Under the pieces are notes generated by a model. The model was not told where the DNA came from, ran no database searches, and worked only from the letters and a program-made list of their open reading frames with translations. This document shows positions 1-9,386 of a stretch of 64,000 bases of DNA, piece after piece. The position numbers were made by a program, and so were the translations under genes. This DNA comes from Methylobacterium sp. NEAU K (lineage in GTDB: Bacteria > Pseudomonadota > Alphaproteobacteria > Rhizobiales > Beijerinckiaceae): the NCBI RefSeq assembly GCF_030700285.1, contig NZ_JAUYZJ010000002.1:62001-126000 (forward strand), read 5' to 3'. The first letter of the stretch is position 1, and each line of letters begins with the position of its first letter.

Positions 1-522
1 GTGCTGCTCAACAGCAAGATGCGCAGGACCAGCGTCTGCGGCGCCGCCGAGACTCTGCTGGTCGACCGCGCCTGCGCGGCGACGCACTTGGCGCCCCTGG
101 TCCACGCGCTGCTCGATGCCGGCTGCGCCGTGCGCGGCGACGCCTCGACCCGGGCGGTCGACCCGCGGGTGACCCCTGCCTCGGAGGCCGATTGGCACAC
201 CGAGTATCTCGACGCGGTCATTGCGGTGCGCGTCGTCGACGGGATCGATGCGGCGATCGAGCATATCGAGACCTACGGCTCGCATCACACTGATGCGATC
301 ATCACGGCGAATCGGGCGGAGGCGTCGCGCTTCCTCGCGGAGGTCGATTCGGCGATCGTCACCCACAACGCCTCGACCCAGTTCGCCGATGGCGGTGAGT
401 TCGGCTTCGGGTCCGAGATCGGCATCGCCACGGGGCGTATGCACGCCCGCGGGCCCGTAGGGGTCGAGCAGCTGACCACTTTCAAGTACCGCGTCCACGG
501 CAGCGGCCAGATCCGTCCGTGA
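1..522 (+). CDS. proA: Glutamate-5-semialdehyde dehydrogenase (gamma-glutamyl phosphate reductase), C-terminal part
   Basis: This is the last 173 residues of ProA; the gene begins before the window, so the GTG at position 1 is an internal Val codon. ProA reduces gamma-glutamyl phosphate with NADPH in cytoplasmic proline synthesis. The fragment opens with the segment that carries the catalytic cysteine ([10 protein letters not shown], Cys at fragment residue 13). It ends with the family's typical C-terminus ([19 protein letters not shown], then LTTFKYR). nadD follows after a short gap, which is the usual alphaproteobacterial order proB-proA-nadD. The family assignment is secure; only the truncation by the window edge limits it. 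Confidence 0.96.
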   Translation: MLLNSKMRRTSVCGAAETLLVDRACAATHLAPLVHALLDAGCAVRGDASTRAVDPRVTPASEADWHTEYLDAVIAVRVVDGIDAAIEHIETYGSHHTDAIITANRAEASRFLAEVDSAIVTHNASTQFADGGEFGFGSEIGIATGRMHARGPVGVEQLTTFKYRVHGSGQIRP

Positions 523-574
523 ACGTTGCCAAAGTCCCGGCGTGCGGCTGATCCTGCCGCCGAGCGCCCCCGGC

Positions 575-1216
575 ATGCGGATCGGCCTCTACGGCGGATC
601 CTTCAATCCCGCCCATCTCGGCCACCGGCACGTCACCCTGACGGCGCTGCGGCGGCTCGGGCTGGATCGGGTATGGTGGCTCGTGAGCCCGGGCAATCCG
701 CTCAAGAGCCGGAGCGCGCTGCCGCCCGTGGAGGCGCGCTGCGCCCAGGCCCGGGAAATCGCCCGTCACCCCCGCATCGCCGTCACCGGCGTCGAGGCGG
801 CGCTGGGCGTGCGCTTCACGGTCCAGACCCTGCGCTACCTGACGAGGCGCTGCCCCGGCGTGCGATTCGTCTGGATCATGGGGGCTGACTCCCTCGACAA
901 TTTCCACCGCTGGAAAGGCTTCGCCGAGATCGCCCGTCTCCTGCCGATCGCGGTCATCGACCGGCCCGGCTTCACGATGGCGCCGCTGAGCGCCCGGGCC
1001 GCCCACCGGCTGGCAGGGGCGAGGGTTGCCGAATCGGGCGCCCGGGCTCTGGCGACGCGCGCACCGCCGGCGTGGACGTTCCTGCACGGGCCCCGATCAC
1101 CCCTGTCCTCGACGGCGATCCGCAACGGTCAGCGCGGAACGCGTCTCCGGCCGGACCCCATGCAGTTGCAATCGACGCACGATGTCGCCAATTTCATACT
1201 GGTTCGCGAGGCCTGA
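575..1216 (+). CDS. nadD: Nicotinate-nucleotide adenylyltransferase
   Basis: NadD transfers AMP from ATP to nicotinate mononucleotide in NAD synthesis. From the ATG at 575 the protein has 213 residues and starts MRIGLYGGSFNPAHLGH, the nucleotidyltransferase GGSFNPxHxGH signature. An internal WIMGADSLDNFHRW segment and a C-terminal SSTAIRNG motif (the ISSTxIR family signature) complete the fold. A GTG at 542 would add 11 residues before the signature; the ATG is preferred because the family starts right at the first beta strand. The gene lies between proA and rsfS, the usual arrangement. Confidence 0.95.
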   Translation: MRIGLYGGSFNPAHLGHRHVTLTALRRLGLDRVWWLVSPGNPLKSRSALPPVEARCAQAREIARHPRIAVTGVEAALGVRFTVQTLRYLTRRCPGVRFVWIMGADSLDNFHRWKGFAEIARLLPIAVIDRPGFTMAPLSARAAHRLAGARVAESGARALATRAPPAWTFLHGPRSPLSSTAIRNGQRGTRLRPDPMQLQSTHDVANFILVREA

Positions 1217-1249
1217 CCGGTCGTCGCGACATCACGAGGAATCAGGACG

Positions 1250-1663
1250 CTGCCCGAGACCATTCGCACGGAGACCATCCGCACCACTGCCCCCGCTCCG
1301 GACGATGCCGGCTTTGCCCGCTCGGACGACCTGAAGGCTCTCGCCCTCGGCTGTCTCGACGAGATGAAGGCCGAGGAGACCATCGCGATCGACCTCGCCG
1401 GCAAGACCTCGCTCGCCGACACCATGATCATCGCGTCGGGCCGGTCGCAGCGTCACGTCGGCTCGATCGCCGACAAGATCATCCAGGAGATGAAAAGCCG
1501 CGGCTTCGGCAACGCTCGGGTCGAGGGCCTGCCGGCCTGTGACTGGGTTCTGATCGATGCTGGCGACGTGCTCGTGCACATCTTCCGTCCGGAGGTGCGC
1601 GGCTTCTACAATCTCGAGAAGATGTGGGGCGCCGATCGTCCGGTGGGGCTCGCGGCCGGCTAG
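1250..1663 (+). CDS. rsfS: Ribosomal silencing factor RsfS
   Basis: RsfS (Iojap/DUF143) binds ribosomal protein uL14 and blocks subunit joining when nutrients are short. The core reads IDLAGKTSLADTMIIASGRS, then CDWVLIDAGDVLVHIF and FYNLEKMW, all family hallmarks. The first in-frame ATG (1364) would cut off the conserved first helix (LKALALGCLDEMKAEE). Upstream of it the frame is open back to the nadD stop and contains no ATG, GTG or TTG. A CTG at 1250, with an AGGA about ten bases before it, gives 137 residues and is the likeliest start; CTG at 1331 is an alternative. The start is inferred, the identity is firm. Confidence 0.88.
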   Translation: MPETIRTETIRTTAPAPDDAGFARSDDLKALALGCLDEMKAEETIAIDLAGKTSLADTMIIASGRSQRHVGSIADKIIQEMKSRGFGNARVEGLPACDWVLIDAGDVLVHIFRPEVRGFYNLEKMWGADRPVGLAAG

Positions 1664-1674
1664 CGTCCTAGGAA

Positions 1675-2169
1675 TTGCGCCTCGTCCTGGCAGCGATCGG
1701 ACGGCTGAAGGCCGGCCCGGAGCGTGAACTCGCATCACGATATCGCGACCGCGCCGCACAGTTGGGTCGCGGCCTCGGCTTTACAGCCTGCGACAGCGTG
1801 GAGATCGCTGAATCCCGGGCCCGCCGGGCGCCGGATCGCTGTTCCGAGGAGGCAGCCTCGCTCCTCGCCCATCTCCCGCCAGGCGGAATCCTGGTAGCCT
1901 ACGATGAGCGGGGACGGTCCGACATCCGCAGCGAGGCCCTGGCCGGACGTGTCGCCGGATGGCGGGACGCCGGGCGGCCGGCGCTGGTGGTGGCAATCGG
2001 CGGCCCGGATGGCTTGGACGCCTCAATTCGGACCCAGGCGGAGCTGATCCTCTCCTTCGGGGCCGCCACCCTGCCCCACGGACTCGTGCGCGTGCTCGCC
2101 CTCGAACAGATCTACCGCAGCCTGACCATCCTTGCCGGCCATCCGTATCATCGCGGCGATCCGGGCTGA
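1675..2169 (+). CDS. rlmH: 23S rRNA (pseudouridine1915-N3)-methyltransferase
   Basis: RlmH is a SPOUT-class methyltransferase that modifies helix 69 of 23S rRNA on assembled 70S ribosomes. The 164-residue protein begins at a TTG and shows the knotted SAM site: LVVAIGGPDGL, ILSFGAATLPHGLVRVLALEQIYRS, and a terminal HPYHR. Length matches the family (about 155-160). It sits 11 nt after rsfS, which is the standard bacterial pairing. The TTG start is supported by position; no ATG or GTG fits the conserved N-terminus (LRLVLAAIGRLKAGPE). Confidence 0.94.
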   Translation: MRLVLAAIGRLKAGPERELASRYRDRAAQLGRGLGFTACDSVEIAESRARRAPDRCSEEAASLLAHLPPGGILVAYDERGRSDIRSEALAGRVAGWRDAGRPALVVAIGGPDGLDASIRTQAELILSFGAATLPHGLVRVLALEQIYRSLTILAGHPYHRGDPG

Positions 2170-2175
2170 GACGCC

Positions 2176-3572
2176 GTGAGGACGCGCAAAATCGGCACGC
2201 CCCGCCCGATCCGGCGATCCGGTCGCGGCCCGAAGCGAAGGCGCCCGAGCGTGCTGCGTGCCCTCCTCCTCGTCGTCGTCGCCTGCGCGGCCGTTCCATC
2301 GTGGGCCGAGGATCCGGCGCCCGGCGCGGAGGCCGAGAAGATCCAGCGTGCCAACGAGGAGCGCGAGCGCCGGGCCGAGAACCTGAAGCGGGTCCAGGAC
2401 GCGCTGGCCGCCAGCGCCGGCCAGCGCACGCAATTCGAATCCGAGATCGCCGCCATCGGCTCCGACCGGGCGAAGCTCGACGCCGCGCTGATCGATGCCG
2501 GCCGGCAGGCGCGGGCCACCGAGGATCGATTGAGCCGCCTGGAAGAGCGCCTGAAGGCGATGGGTGAGAGCGAGGCCGCGATCCGGCACTCGCTGCAGGC
2601 CCGCCGCGGGATCGTCGCCGAGATCCTCGCGGCCCTTCAGCGGATGGGTCGGCGGCCGCCGCCGGCGGTTCTGGTGAGCCCGGAGGACGTGCTGGCGGTG
2701 ATCCGCACCTCGATGTTGCTCGGGGCCGTGGTGCCGGAGCTGCGCGGCGAGGTCGACACGCTGGCGGCCGATCTCACCGAGATGATCCGCCTGCGCGGCT
2801 TGATCGCGCAGGACAAGGAAGGCCTTGCCCACGACCTCGCCGGCTGGGCGCGCGAGCAGCAGCGGCTCCAGGCCCTCGTCGCCGCCCGCCGAGCCCGCCA
2901 GGCCGAGATCGAGAGCGGCCTCGGCGCGGAGCGGCGCCGCGCGGCCGAACTCGGCGCCCAGGCCAAATCGCTGAAGGATCTGCTCGACCGCACCGAGGCG
3001 GAGGTCGCCGCCGCCAGGAAATCCGTGGAGGAGGCGAAGGCCGCGGCCGAGCGCGAGAGCCGCGTCACCCAGGAGCGCTTCGCCGCCGCGGGCTTCCGGG
3101 ATCCGGCGCGGCTGGCCCCGAAAGTGCATTTCGCGGAGGCGCGGGGCGATGTGCCGCGGCCGGTGAGCGGGCGGATGGCGCGGGCCTTCAACCAGCCCGA
3201 CGGCAACGGCGGGACCACGCGCGGGGTCTCTTTCACGACGCGGCCGAAGGCGTCAGTGTCGTCTCCGGCCGACGGCTGGGTTCAATTCGCGGGGCCGTTC
3301 CGGTCCTATGGGCGTCTCTTGATCATCAACGCGGGCGACGGCTACTATCTTTTGCTCGCGGGGATGGATCAGATCAACGTCGAGGTCGGCCAGTTCGTGC
3401 TCGCGGGCGAGCCGGTTGGCAGCATGGGTGAGGGAAGCGCAGGCCCGTCCGGGTCTGAGGGCGATCCGACCCTGTACGTCGAGTTCAAGAAGGATGGCGG
3501 CTCCATCGATCCGGAGCCGTGGTGGGCGAAGAGCCCCAGTGACAAGATACTTGGCGAGAAGGTTCGCGGCTG

Positions 3573-3573
<1 letters not shown>
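2176..3573 (+). CDS. EnvC-like murein hydrolase activator (degenerate LytM/M23 domain)
   Basis: A 465-residue periplasmic protein starting at GTG. A hydrophobic segment near residues 24-42 acts as a signal anchor and is followed by a long Ala/Glu/Arg-rich coiled coil to about residue 310. The last 130 residues form a LytM (peptidase M23) domain. The zinc ligands of active M23 enzymes are missing: the first His/Asp site reads RGVSFTT, the HxH site reads YYLLLAGM, and the last strand is LYVEFKKDG. As in E. coli EnvC, it is therefore more likely an activator of an amidase than a hydrolase (inference). Its stop overlaps the ctpA start by one base (TGATG). Confidence 0.9.
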
Positions 3574-4913
<1,340 letters not shown>

Positions 4914-4942
4914 CCGGCGCAGGCCTCGGACAGCGACCCAAC

Positions 4943-4977
4943 AACCCCGCCCGGCCAATCTGCCGGGCGGGGTTTTT
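4943..4977 (+). terminator. Rho-independent terminator after ctpA
   Basis: A perfect 11-bp GC stem (CCCCGCCCGGC at 4945-4955 with GCCGGGCGGGG at 4962-4972), a 6-nt loop and a run of five T. It lies 30 nt after the ctpA stop and would end the nadD-to-ctpA transcript before the polysaccharide deacetylase gene. Confidence 0.9.
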
Positions 4978-4994
4978 CATGGGGCATCGGGGCG

Positions 4995-5009
4995 TTAGCG
5001 GAAGATTAA
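4995..5009 (+). promoter_or_regulatory. Candidate CtrA-type box (TTAG-N7-TTAA)
   Basis: TTAG, seven bases, then TTAA followed by CC. This is one mismatch from the alphaproteobacterial CtrA consensus TTAA-N7-TTAA. It lies 80 nt before the polysaccharide deacetylase start and directly after the ctpA terminator, where a new promoter is expected. The match is seen in the sequence; binding is inference. Confidence 0.4.
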
Positions 5010-5088
5010 CCATACTGGACGGCTATGGTTGTGAGGATGCGCGCCGCCCCTTTCGGCGCGTGGGACGCGATCCCGCATCGAGTGCCGC

Positions 5089-6324
5089 TTGACCGAGTCA
5101 ACCGACGATATCCTCACGCGCCCCCTCGGGGTGCCGGAGGCCGGAGCGCCGGAGCGGCCCACGGGCCGGTTCGGGCGCCTCGTCGCGCCGCTGCGCCGGC
5201 CCAAGGTCGCGGCGGGCGCCATACTGGCCACCCTCGTCGCGGCGACCGGGCTGGTGCTGGCCCTCGGCGATCCCCACGGTGGCGAGCCCCGCGTGGAGGT
5301 CGCCATCGCCCAGCGCGAGCCGCTGGCCCGCCAGGCTGCCGCGCCGGTAGCAGTCGTGCCCGAGCGTCCGGTCGCCCCGGTCGTCCAGGCAGGGAATTCC
5401 CTGCAGCGGAGCGCCGATGAGATCGAGACCGCGTCCGGCGTGACGGTCGTGCGGCCGCCGGGCTCCGGCCCGAGCGAGGCCGTGGTGATCCGCGTGCCCC
5501 CGCCGAACGCACCACGCCTCGCCCCGGCTCCGGATCCGCGCATCAGCGAGCAGGGCCGGCATGGCCTGATGCCGAAGCTCGGCGAGGGCCGCGTCCGCGC
5601 CCTGGATGTCTACGCCCGGCCCGAGGAGCCCGGCATAGGTCCGCGCATCGCGATCCTCGTGACCGGGCTGGGGGTCGGCCAGGCGGCCACCGCCGGCGCC
5701 ACGGTCCGGCTGCCGCCCGCGGTGAGCCTCGCTTTCCTGCCCTACGGCGGAGAGGCGGAGCGCGCCGCGGCCCGGGCCCGCGACGCCGGTCATGAGGTCT
5801 TCCTTCAGCTGCCGATGGAGCCGTTCGACTATCCCGACAGCGATCCCGGTCCGCAGGCTCTGCTTACCGCCCTGAAGGGCCCGGAGAACGCCGATCGGCT
5901 CGCCTGGTCGATGGCCCGCTTCCCCGGCTACGTGGGGGTCGCGAACTTCATGGGTTCCAAGATGATGGCCGACCCGACCTTCGAGCCGGCGCTGCGCGAG
6001 ATCGGGGCGCGCGGCCTCGGCTTCCTCGACGATGGCACGGGCCCGAAGCCTGCGCTCGTCAACAAGAGCCGCACGCCGGTCGCCCGGGCCGAGATCGTCC
6101 TCGACGCCGTGCCGCGCGCCGAGGCCATCGACGCGGCGCTCAGCCAGGCCGAGGCCCGGGCACGCGCGAACGGATTCGCCCTCGTTTCCGCCAGCGGCGC
6201 GGCGCTCACCGTCGATCGGATTGCCCGCTGGGTCCGGGACCTCGATACCCGCGGCCTCCGCCTCGTCCCGGCGAGCGTGGCCCTGCGCGGTTCGGCCGAG
6301 AACCGAGTCAGCACGGCCAATTGA
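5089..6324 (+). CDS. Divergent polysaccharide deacetylase family protein (DUF610/YibQ-like)
   Basis: 411 residues from a TTG. After a proline/arginine-rich cytoplasmic start, one membrane segment (about residues 42-60) anchors a Pro/Ala-rich linker. The divergent polysaccharide deacetylase domain follows from about residue 185 (PRIAILVTGLGVGQ, VFLQLPMEPFDYPDSDPGP, GYVGVANFMGSKM, GLGFLDDGT). Members are found after EnvC and CtpA homologues in many proteobacteria and are thought to act at the cell envelope; the substrate is not known. The N-terminal extension is long, so the start is less sure than the domain. Confidence 0.88.
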   Translation: MTESTDDILTRPLGVPEAGAPERPTGRFGRLVAPLRRPKVAAGAILATLVAATGLVLALGDPHGGEPRVEVAIAQREPLARQAAAPVAVVPERPVAPVVQAGNSLQRSADEIETASGVTVVRPPGSGPSEAVVIRVPPPNAPRLAPAPDPRISEQGRHGLMPKLGEGRVRALDVYARPEEPGIGPRIAILVTGLGVGQAATAGATVRLPPAVSLAFLPYGGEAERAAARARDAGHEVFLQLPMEPFDYPDSDPGPQALLTALKGPENADRLAWSMARFPGYVGVANFMGSKMMADPTFEPALREIGARGLGFLDDGTGPKPALVNKSRTPVARAEIVLDAVPRAEAIDAALSQAEARARANGFALVSASGAALTVDRIARWVRDLDTRGLRLVPASVALRGSAENRVSTAN

Positions 6325-6396
6325 CCCTGCCTCCGGCCCCGCATTCGGCCCGACGGCGTTGCCGCGCCACTTGCCCCTGACCTATGGTCCTGCGCG

Positions 6397-6939
6397 ATGA
6401 CCATGGATCCTGAATCGGGCGGCGCGCTGCCCTACCGCCCCTGTGTGGGCGTCGCGCTGATCGCGCCGTCCGGAGGCGTCTTCGTCGGGCGTCGCAGCAA
6501 GGATGCCGGCCCGGAGCACGTGGCGGGCCCGCATATGTGGCAGATGCCCCAAGGCGGCATCGATCCCGGCGAGGATCCCGAGATGGCCGCGCGCCGGGAG
6601 CTCTTCGAGGAGACGAACGTGCCGGCCGACGCCGTCCGGCTGCTCGGCGAGGTCCCCGACTGGCTCGCCTACGACCTGCCTCCGGCCGTGATGAAGCAGG
6701 CCTGGAAGGGGCGCTATCGCGGCCAGTCGCAGAAATGGTTCGCCTACGGCTTCCTGGGCAGCGAGCACCAGATCGACGTGCTCAGCCCCGGCGGCGGTGC
6801 GCACAAGCCCGAGTTCGATGCGTGGCGGTGGGCGCGGTTCTCCGAGCTGCCCGAGCTGATCGTGCCGTTCAAACGCCCGGTCTACGAGAGCGTCGTCGCC
6901 GCCTTCGCGGACCTCGAGAGCTGGGCGACGCGGCCGTGA
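6397..6939 (+). CDS. rppH: RNA 5' pyrophosphohydrolase (Nudix)
   Basis: A 180-residue Nudix hydrolase that removes pyrophosphate from mRNA 5' ends and so starts decay (RppH; called IalA in some alphaproteobacteria). It starts [21 protein letters not shown], the family's opening strand, and has a complete Nudix box: [28 protein letters not shown] just before the box and [13 protein letters not shown] after it are RppH-type signatures. It lies 72 nt after the deacetylase gene in the same direction. Confidence 0.94.
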   Translation: MTMDPESGGALPYRPCVGVALIAPSGGVFVGRRSKDAGPEHVAGPHMWQMPQGGIDPGEDPEMAARRELFEETNVPADAVRLLGEVPDWLAYDLPPAVMKQAWKGRYRGQSQKWFAYGFLGSEHQIDVLSPGGGAHKPEFDAWRWARFSELPELIVPFKRPVYESVVAAFADLESWATRP

Positions 6940-6963
6940 CGCCGCCGCAGGGGTCCTAAGGGG

Positions 6964-7593
6964 GTGCGCTGGCTCGCGATCCCGCTCTGCCTTGCGCTGG
7001 CCTGGCTCGCCTTCACGGTGAGCCCGCTCTGGTCGCTCTACGATCTGGCGCAGGCCGTTCGCCGGCACGACGTGGCCTACATCGAGACCCACGTGAATTT
7101 TCGGACTCTGCGGCTGTCCCTGGTGCGCCAGATCACCGCCGCCGTGCGCTCGGCTTCCGACACCGACCTGGAGCTGGAGCCCCGGGACCGTCAGCGCCTC
7201 AATGATGTCGCCTACGGACTCGCCCTGGCGCTCGCCGAGACGCTGGTCACGCCCGAGACCGTGATGGACCTGCTCGACAACGGCTGGCCCGACAAGCTCG
7301 ACATCGAGCGTCCCGCCGCCCTGCGCCCGGAAGGGCTGGCGATCCGCAACCTCGGGCGGCTGGTACCCTACTACACGGCACTGGAGATGCGCGGCTTCCG
7401 CGCCGTGGTGATCCCGGTACCGCCCGAGGCCCCCCGCGCCGAGCGCACGCGGATCCGGCTCCGCCTGCGCGGTCTCAGCTGGCGGCTCGTCGATATCGAG
7501 ATGGCGGAAATCCTGCGCGAGCAGATCGCCGCCAAGCTCGGCCGGGCGCTGGCTCGTGCCAAGATCGGGGCGAGCGTCGGGGAGGATCGATAG
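6964..7593 (+). CDS. DUF2939 domain-containing protein
   Basis: 209 residues from GTG, with an N-terminal signal or membrane segment (LAIPLCLALAWLAFTVS). It is followed directly by the DUF2939 signature SPLWSLYDLAQAVRRHDVAYIETHVNFRTLR, split here as SPLWSLYDLAQAVRRHD and VNFRTLRLSLVRQI. The rest is a soluble, probably periplasmic domain with mixed helix and strand. The family has no assigned function. It lies 24 nt behind rppH and may share its transcript. It converges on the next gene, leaving about 50 nt that contain only an imperfect GC hairpin without a T run. Confidence 0.8.
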   Translation: MRWLAIPLCLALAWLAFTVSPLWSLYDLAQAVRRHDVAYIETHVNFRTLRLSLVRQITAAVRSASDTDLELEPRDRQRLNDVAYGLALALAETLVTPETVMDLLDNGWPDKLDIERPAALRPEGLAIRNLGRLVPYYTALEMRGFRAVVIPVPPEAPRAERTRIRLRLRGLSWRLVDIEMAEILREQIAAKLGRALARAKIGASVGEDR

Positions 7594-7642
7594 ACGTTCG
7601 CCAGATGTGAGGGCGCCGACGAGATCCGGCGCGCCTCCGACC

Positions 7643-8047
7643 TCAATTCGCCTTGGGTCTGGCGGGCGCCTTGGCGGGTGCGGACACCTTCTCGTCTGCG
7701 GGTGCCTTGGCCTTGGGCTCGCGGGCCTCGACCAGGCTCTCGGCCTTGTCCTCGTCGGTATCGCCGCCCTGTTCGATCGTCTTGTCGGGATTGGCGAGCA
7801 GCGACTTCGCGATCCCGAGCAGGACCTCGCATTCACCGGGAAACTTGTAGGTCTCCAGCACGATCGCCGCATCGCGCAGCGTGCGCAGGTCGCGCACCGT
7901 CTGGGCGTTGGCGTCCTCGCGCAGTTCCTTCTTGTTCGCGATGGCTTCCTCGATCTGGGCGCCCTTCACGTCGCAGGCGGCCCGGGCCGGGAGAACGTTC
8001 GCCGCGAGGGCGAGGGCGAGGCCGGTTGCGAGAAGGGGCGGCCGCAT
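7643..8047 (-). CDS. Small secreted hypothetical protein with Ala/Lys/Pro-rich tail
   Basis: 134 residues. A clear signal peptide (MRPPLLATGLALALAANVL, then PARA, cut near residue 24) leads to a short domain with two cysteines (ACDVKGAQ and PGECEVLLGIAKSLL) that could form one disulfide. The last 45 residues are acidic, then rich in Lys, Ala and Pro (EPKAKAPADEKVSAPAKAPA). I do not recognise the family. The start was chosen at the ATG that gives the signal peptide; the frame stays open further upstream, but that part is low quality. It lies just downstream of a response-regulator gene on the same strand, with 25 nt between. Confidence 0.7.
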   Translation of the reverse strand: MRPPLLATGLALALAANVLPARAACDVKGAQIEEAIANKKELREDANAQTVRDLRTLRDAAIVLETYKFPGECEVLLGIAKSLLANPDKTIEQGGDTDEDKAESLVEAREPKAKAPADEKVSAPAKAPARPKAN

Positions 8048-8072
8048 GGCGGATATCCTCAAAGATCCAGGG

Positions 8073-8504
8073 TCAGGCGTGATGCGGGTGCGTGGTGCGC
8101 AGGATGTCGTTCGTGAGCGCCACGAGTTGGCTCGGACGGTAAGGCTTCGGCACGAAGACTGATTCCGGGACGGCATCGCATGGCGACAGGCAGGCGCGCC
8201 CGCCCGACGTGTAGACGACAGGCAGCCCCGGGGATTGGCTGCGCGCCCGGCGGGCCAGGGAGAGCCCATTCGTGTTGCGGGCGAGATCGATATCGGTGAA
8301 GAGCATGTCGACGCTCTCGCGGGCCAGGATCGCCTCCGCCTCCCAGGCATCCGCGGCGGTGAGCACCCGATAGCCCTCCTCGAGGAGCGCCTCCGCGGCC
8401 AGTTCGCAGACGGTCGGCTCGTCCTCGACCACCAGGATGGTGGCGGCGGCCGGGTCCAGGGCTGGCATGGACGGGCAGGCGAAGGCGGCGGCGAACGGAA
8501 TCAT
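8073..8504 (-). CDS. Single-domain response regulator
   Basis: 143 residues: a short hydrophobic lead, then a receiver domain and no output domain. ILVVEDEP carries the acidic pocket, the phosphoacceptor Asp is near residue 71 in LFTDIDL, and the conserved Lys is in FVPKPYRP. The NTNG after the Asp and the PVVYTSG strand resemble the stand-alone receivers common in Methylobacterium and Rhizobiales. No histidine kinase gene is nearby, so the partner is unknown. A longer upstream reading is open in frame but has no family match. The intergenic region to the next, divergent gene carries repeats of GTTAAC. Confidence 0.88.
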   Translation of the reverse strand: MIPFAAAFACPSMPALDPAAATILVVEDEPTVCELAAEALLEEGYRVLTAADAWEAEAILARESVDMLFTDIDLARNTNGLSLARRARSQSPGLPVVYTSGGRACLSPCDAVPESVFVPKPYRPSQLVALTNDILRTTHPHHA

Positions 8505-8671
8505 GACGCAACTCCCACTCACCCGGCGGGGGCGCGGGGTCCCCGTGCCGGATCGAAGGAGCAACGGGCCCCTCCGCCGCGGCGTTCGCCGTGTTTGCAT
8601 CGAATTGCCCGGACTTGGTGAGCGGCTCGTTAACCCCACCCCGGCATCCATGAACGGAGCCGCCCAAATGG

Positions 8672-8686
8672 TTAACGGGGCGTTAC
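8672..8686 (+). promoter_or_regulatory. Candidate CtrA-type box (TTAA-N7-TTAC)
   Basis: TTAA, seven bases, TTAC, inside the divergent intergenic region between the response regulator and the YoaK-like gene. A second TTAACC lies at 8630-8635; CGTTAACC there and GGTTAACG at 8670-8677 form an inverted repeat. The first ATG of the YoaK-like gene is only 5 nt after the box, which favours the GTG at 8712 as its true start if the box is used. Confidence 0.35.
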
Positions 8687-8690
8687 CGGA

Positions 8691-9386
8691 ATGCCGCAAG
8701 AGGGCGGATTCGTGAACCGCAGCTGGCAGCTGGGCACCGGTCTGCTCCTCACCGGTCTCGCCGGATACGTCGACGCGCTGGGGTTCGTGCGGCTCGGCGG
8801 GCTCTACACCTCGTTCATGAGCGGCAACACCACGCAGCTCGCGGTCTTCGGCTCGGAGGGCGAGTTGCACCGCATGGTGCTCCCGGCGATCCTGATCCTG
8901 GCCTTCCTGATGGGCTCGGTCCTCGGCAGCGGGCTGTCGATCCTGGTGCCGCACCGGTGGGCGACGCCGGCGGTGCTCGCCTACGAGTCCCTGCTGATCC
9001 TCGGCGGGCTGGGCCTGGGCCTCGAATCCCCTGAGCTGGGGCTGGCCGCCTTCTTCGTCGCGGTCGCGATGGGCTCGCAGAACGCCGTCCTGGCACAGGT
9101 GCGGGGTTTCCGCGCCGGAACCACCTTCGTCACCGGGGCCCTGTTCAGCCTGGGCCAGAAGATCGCCCAGGCGCTGACCCGCACGGGTGATCCGTTCGGA
9201 TGGATCGGCGACGGGGTGGTCTGGCTGTCCCTGTTGCTCGGTGCCTTCCTGGGAGGGCTCGCCTATCAGGCGTTCGCCCTCTACGCCCTGATCGCGCCGG
9301 CGGCGCTCGCGGGCGGGATGTCGCTGGTCACCAAGATCCTGGTCATGCGTGCTGGCCCTCCGGCCGTGAAGGTTGAGTCGATATGA
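8691..9386 (+). CDS. YoaK family membrane protein (DUF1275)
   Basis: 231 residues with about six membrane segments. The family opening is clear: GLAGYVDALGFVRLGGLYTSFMSGNTTQLAV, of which the core is YVDALGF and SFMSGNTTQL. NAVLAQVRGFRAGTTFVTG matches the second half of DUF1275 proteins, which are inner-membrane proteins of unknown transport role. A GTG at 8712 has a better ribosome-binding site (AGAGGG) than the ATG at 8691 and would remove seven residues. The stop overlaps the start of the next gene (ATGA), so the two are translationally coupled. Confidence 0.88.
   Translation: MPQEGGFVNRSWQLGTGLLLTGLAGYVDALGFVRLGGLYTSFMSGNTTQLAVFGSEGELHRMVLPAILILAFLMGSVLGSGLSILVPHRWATPAVLAYESLLILGGLGLGLESPELGLAAFFVAVAMGSQNAVLAQVRGFRAGTTFVTGALFSLGQKIAQALTRTGDPFGWIGDGVVWLSLLLGAFLGGLAYQAFALYALIAPAALAGGMSLVTKILVMRAGPPAVKVESI

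Noticed and set aside
7604..7642. GC hairpin between the DUF2939 gene and the small secreted protein gene
   Set aside because: The stem is imperfect with bulges and there is no T run; too weak for a terminator.
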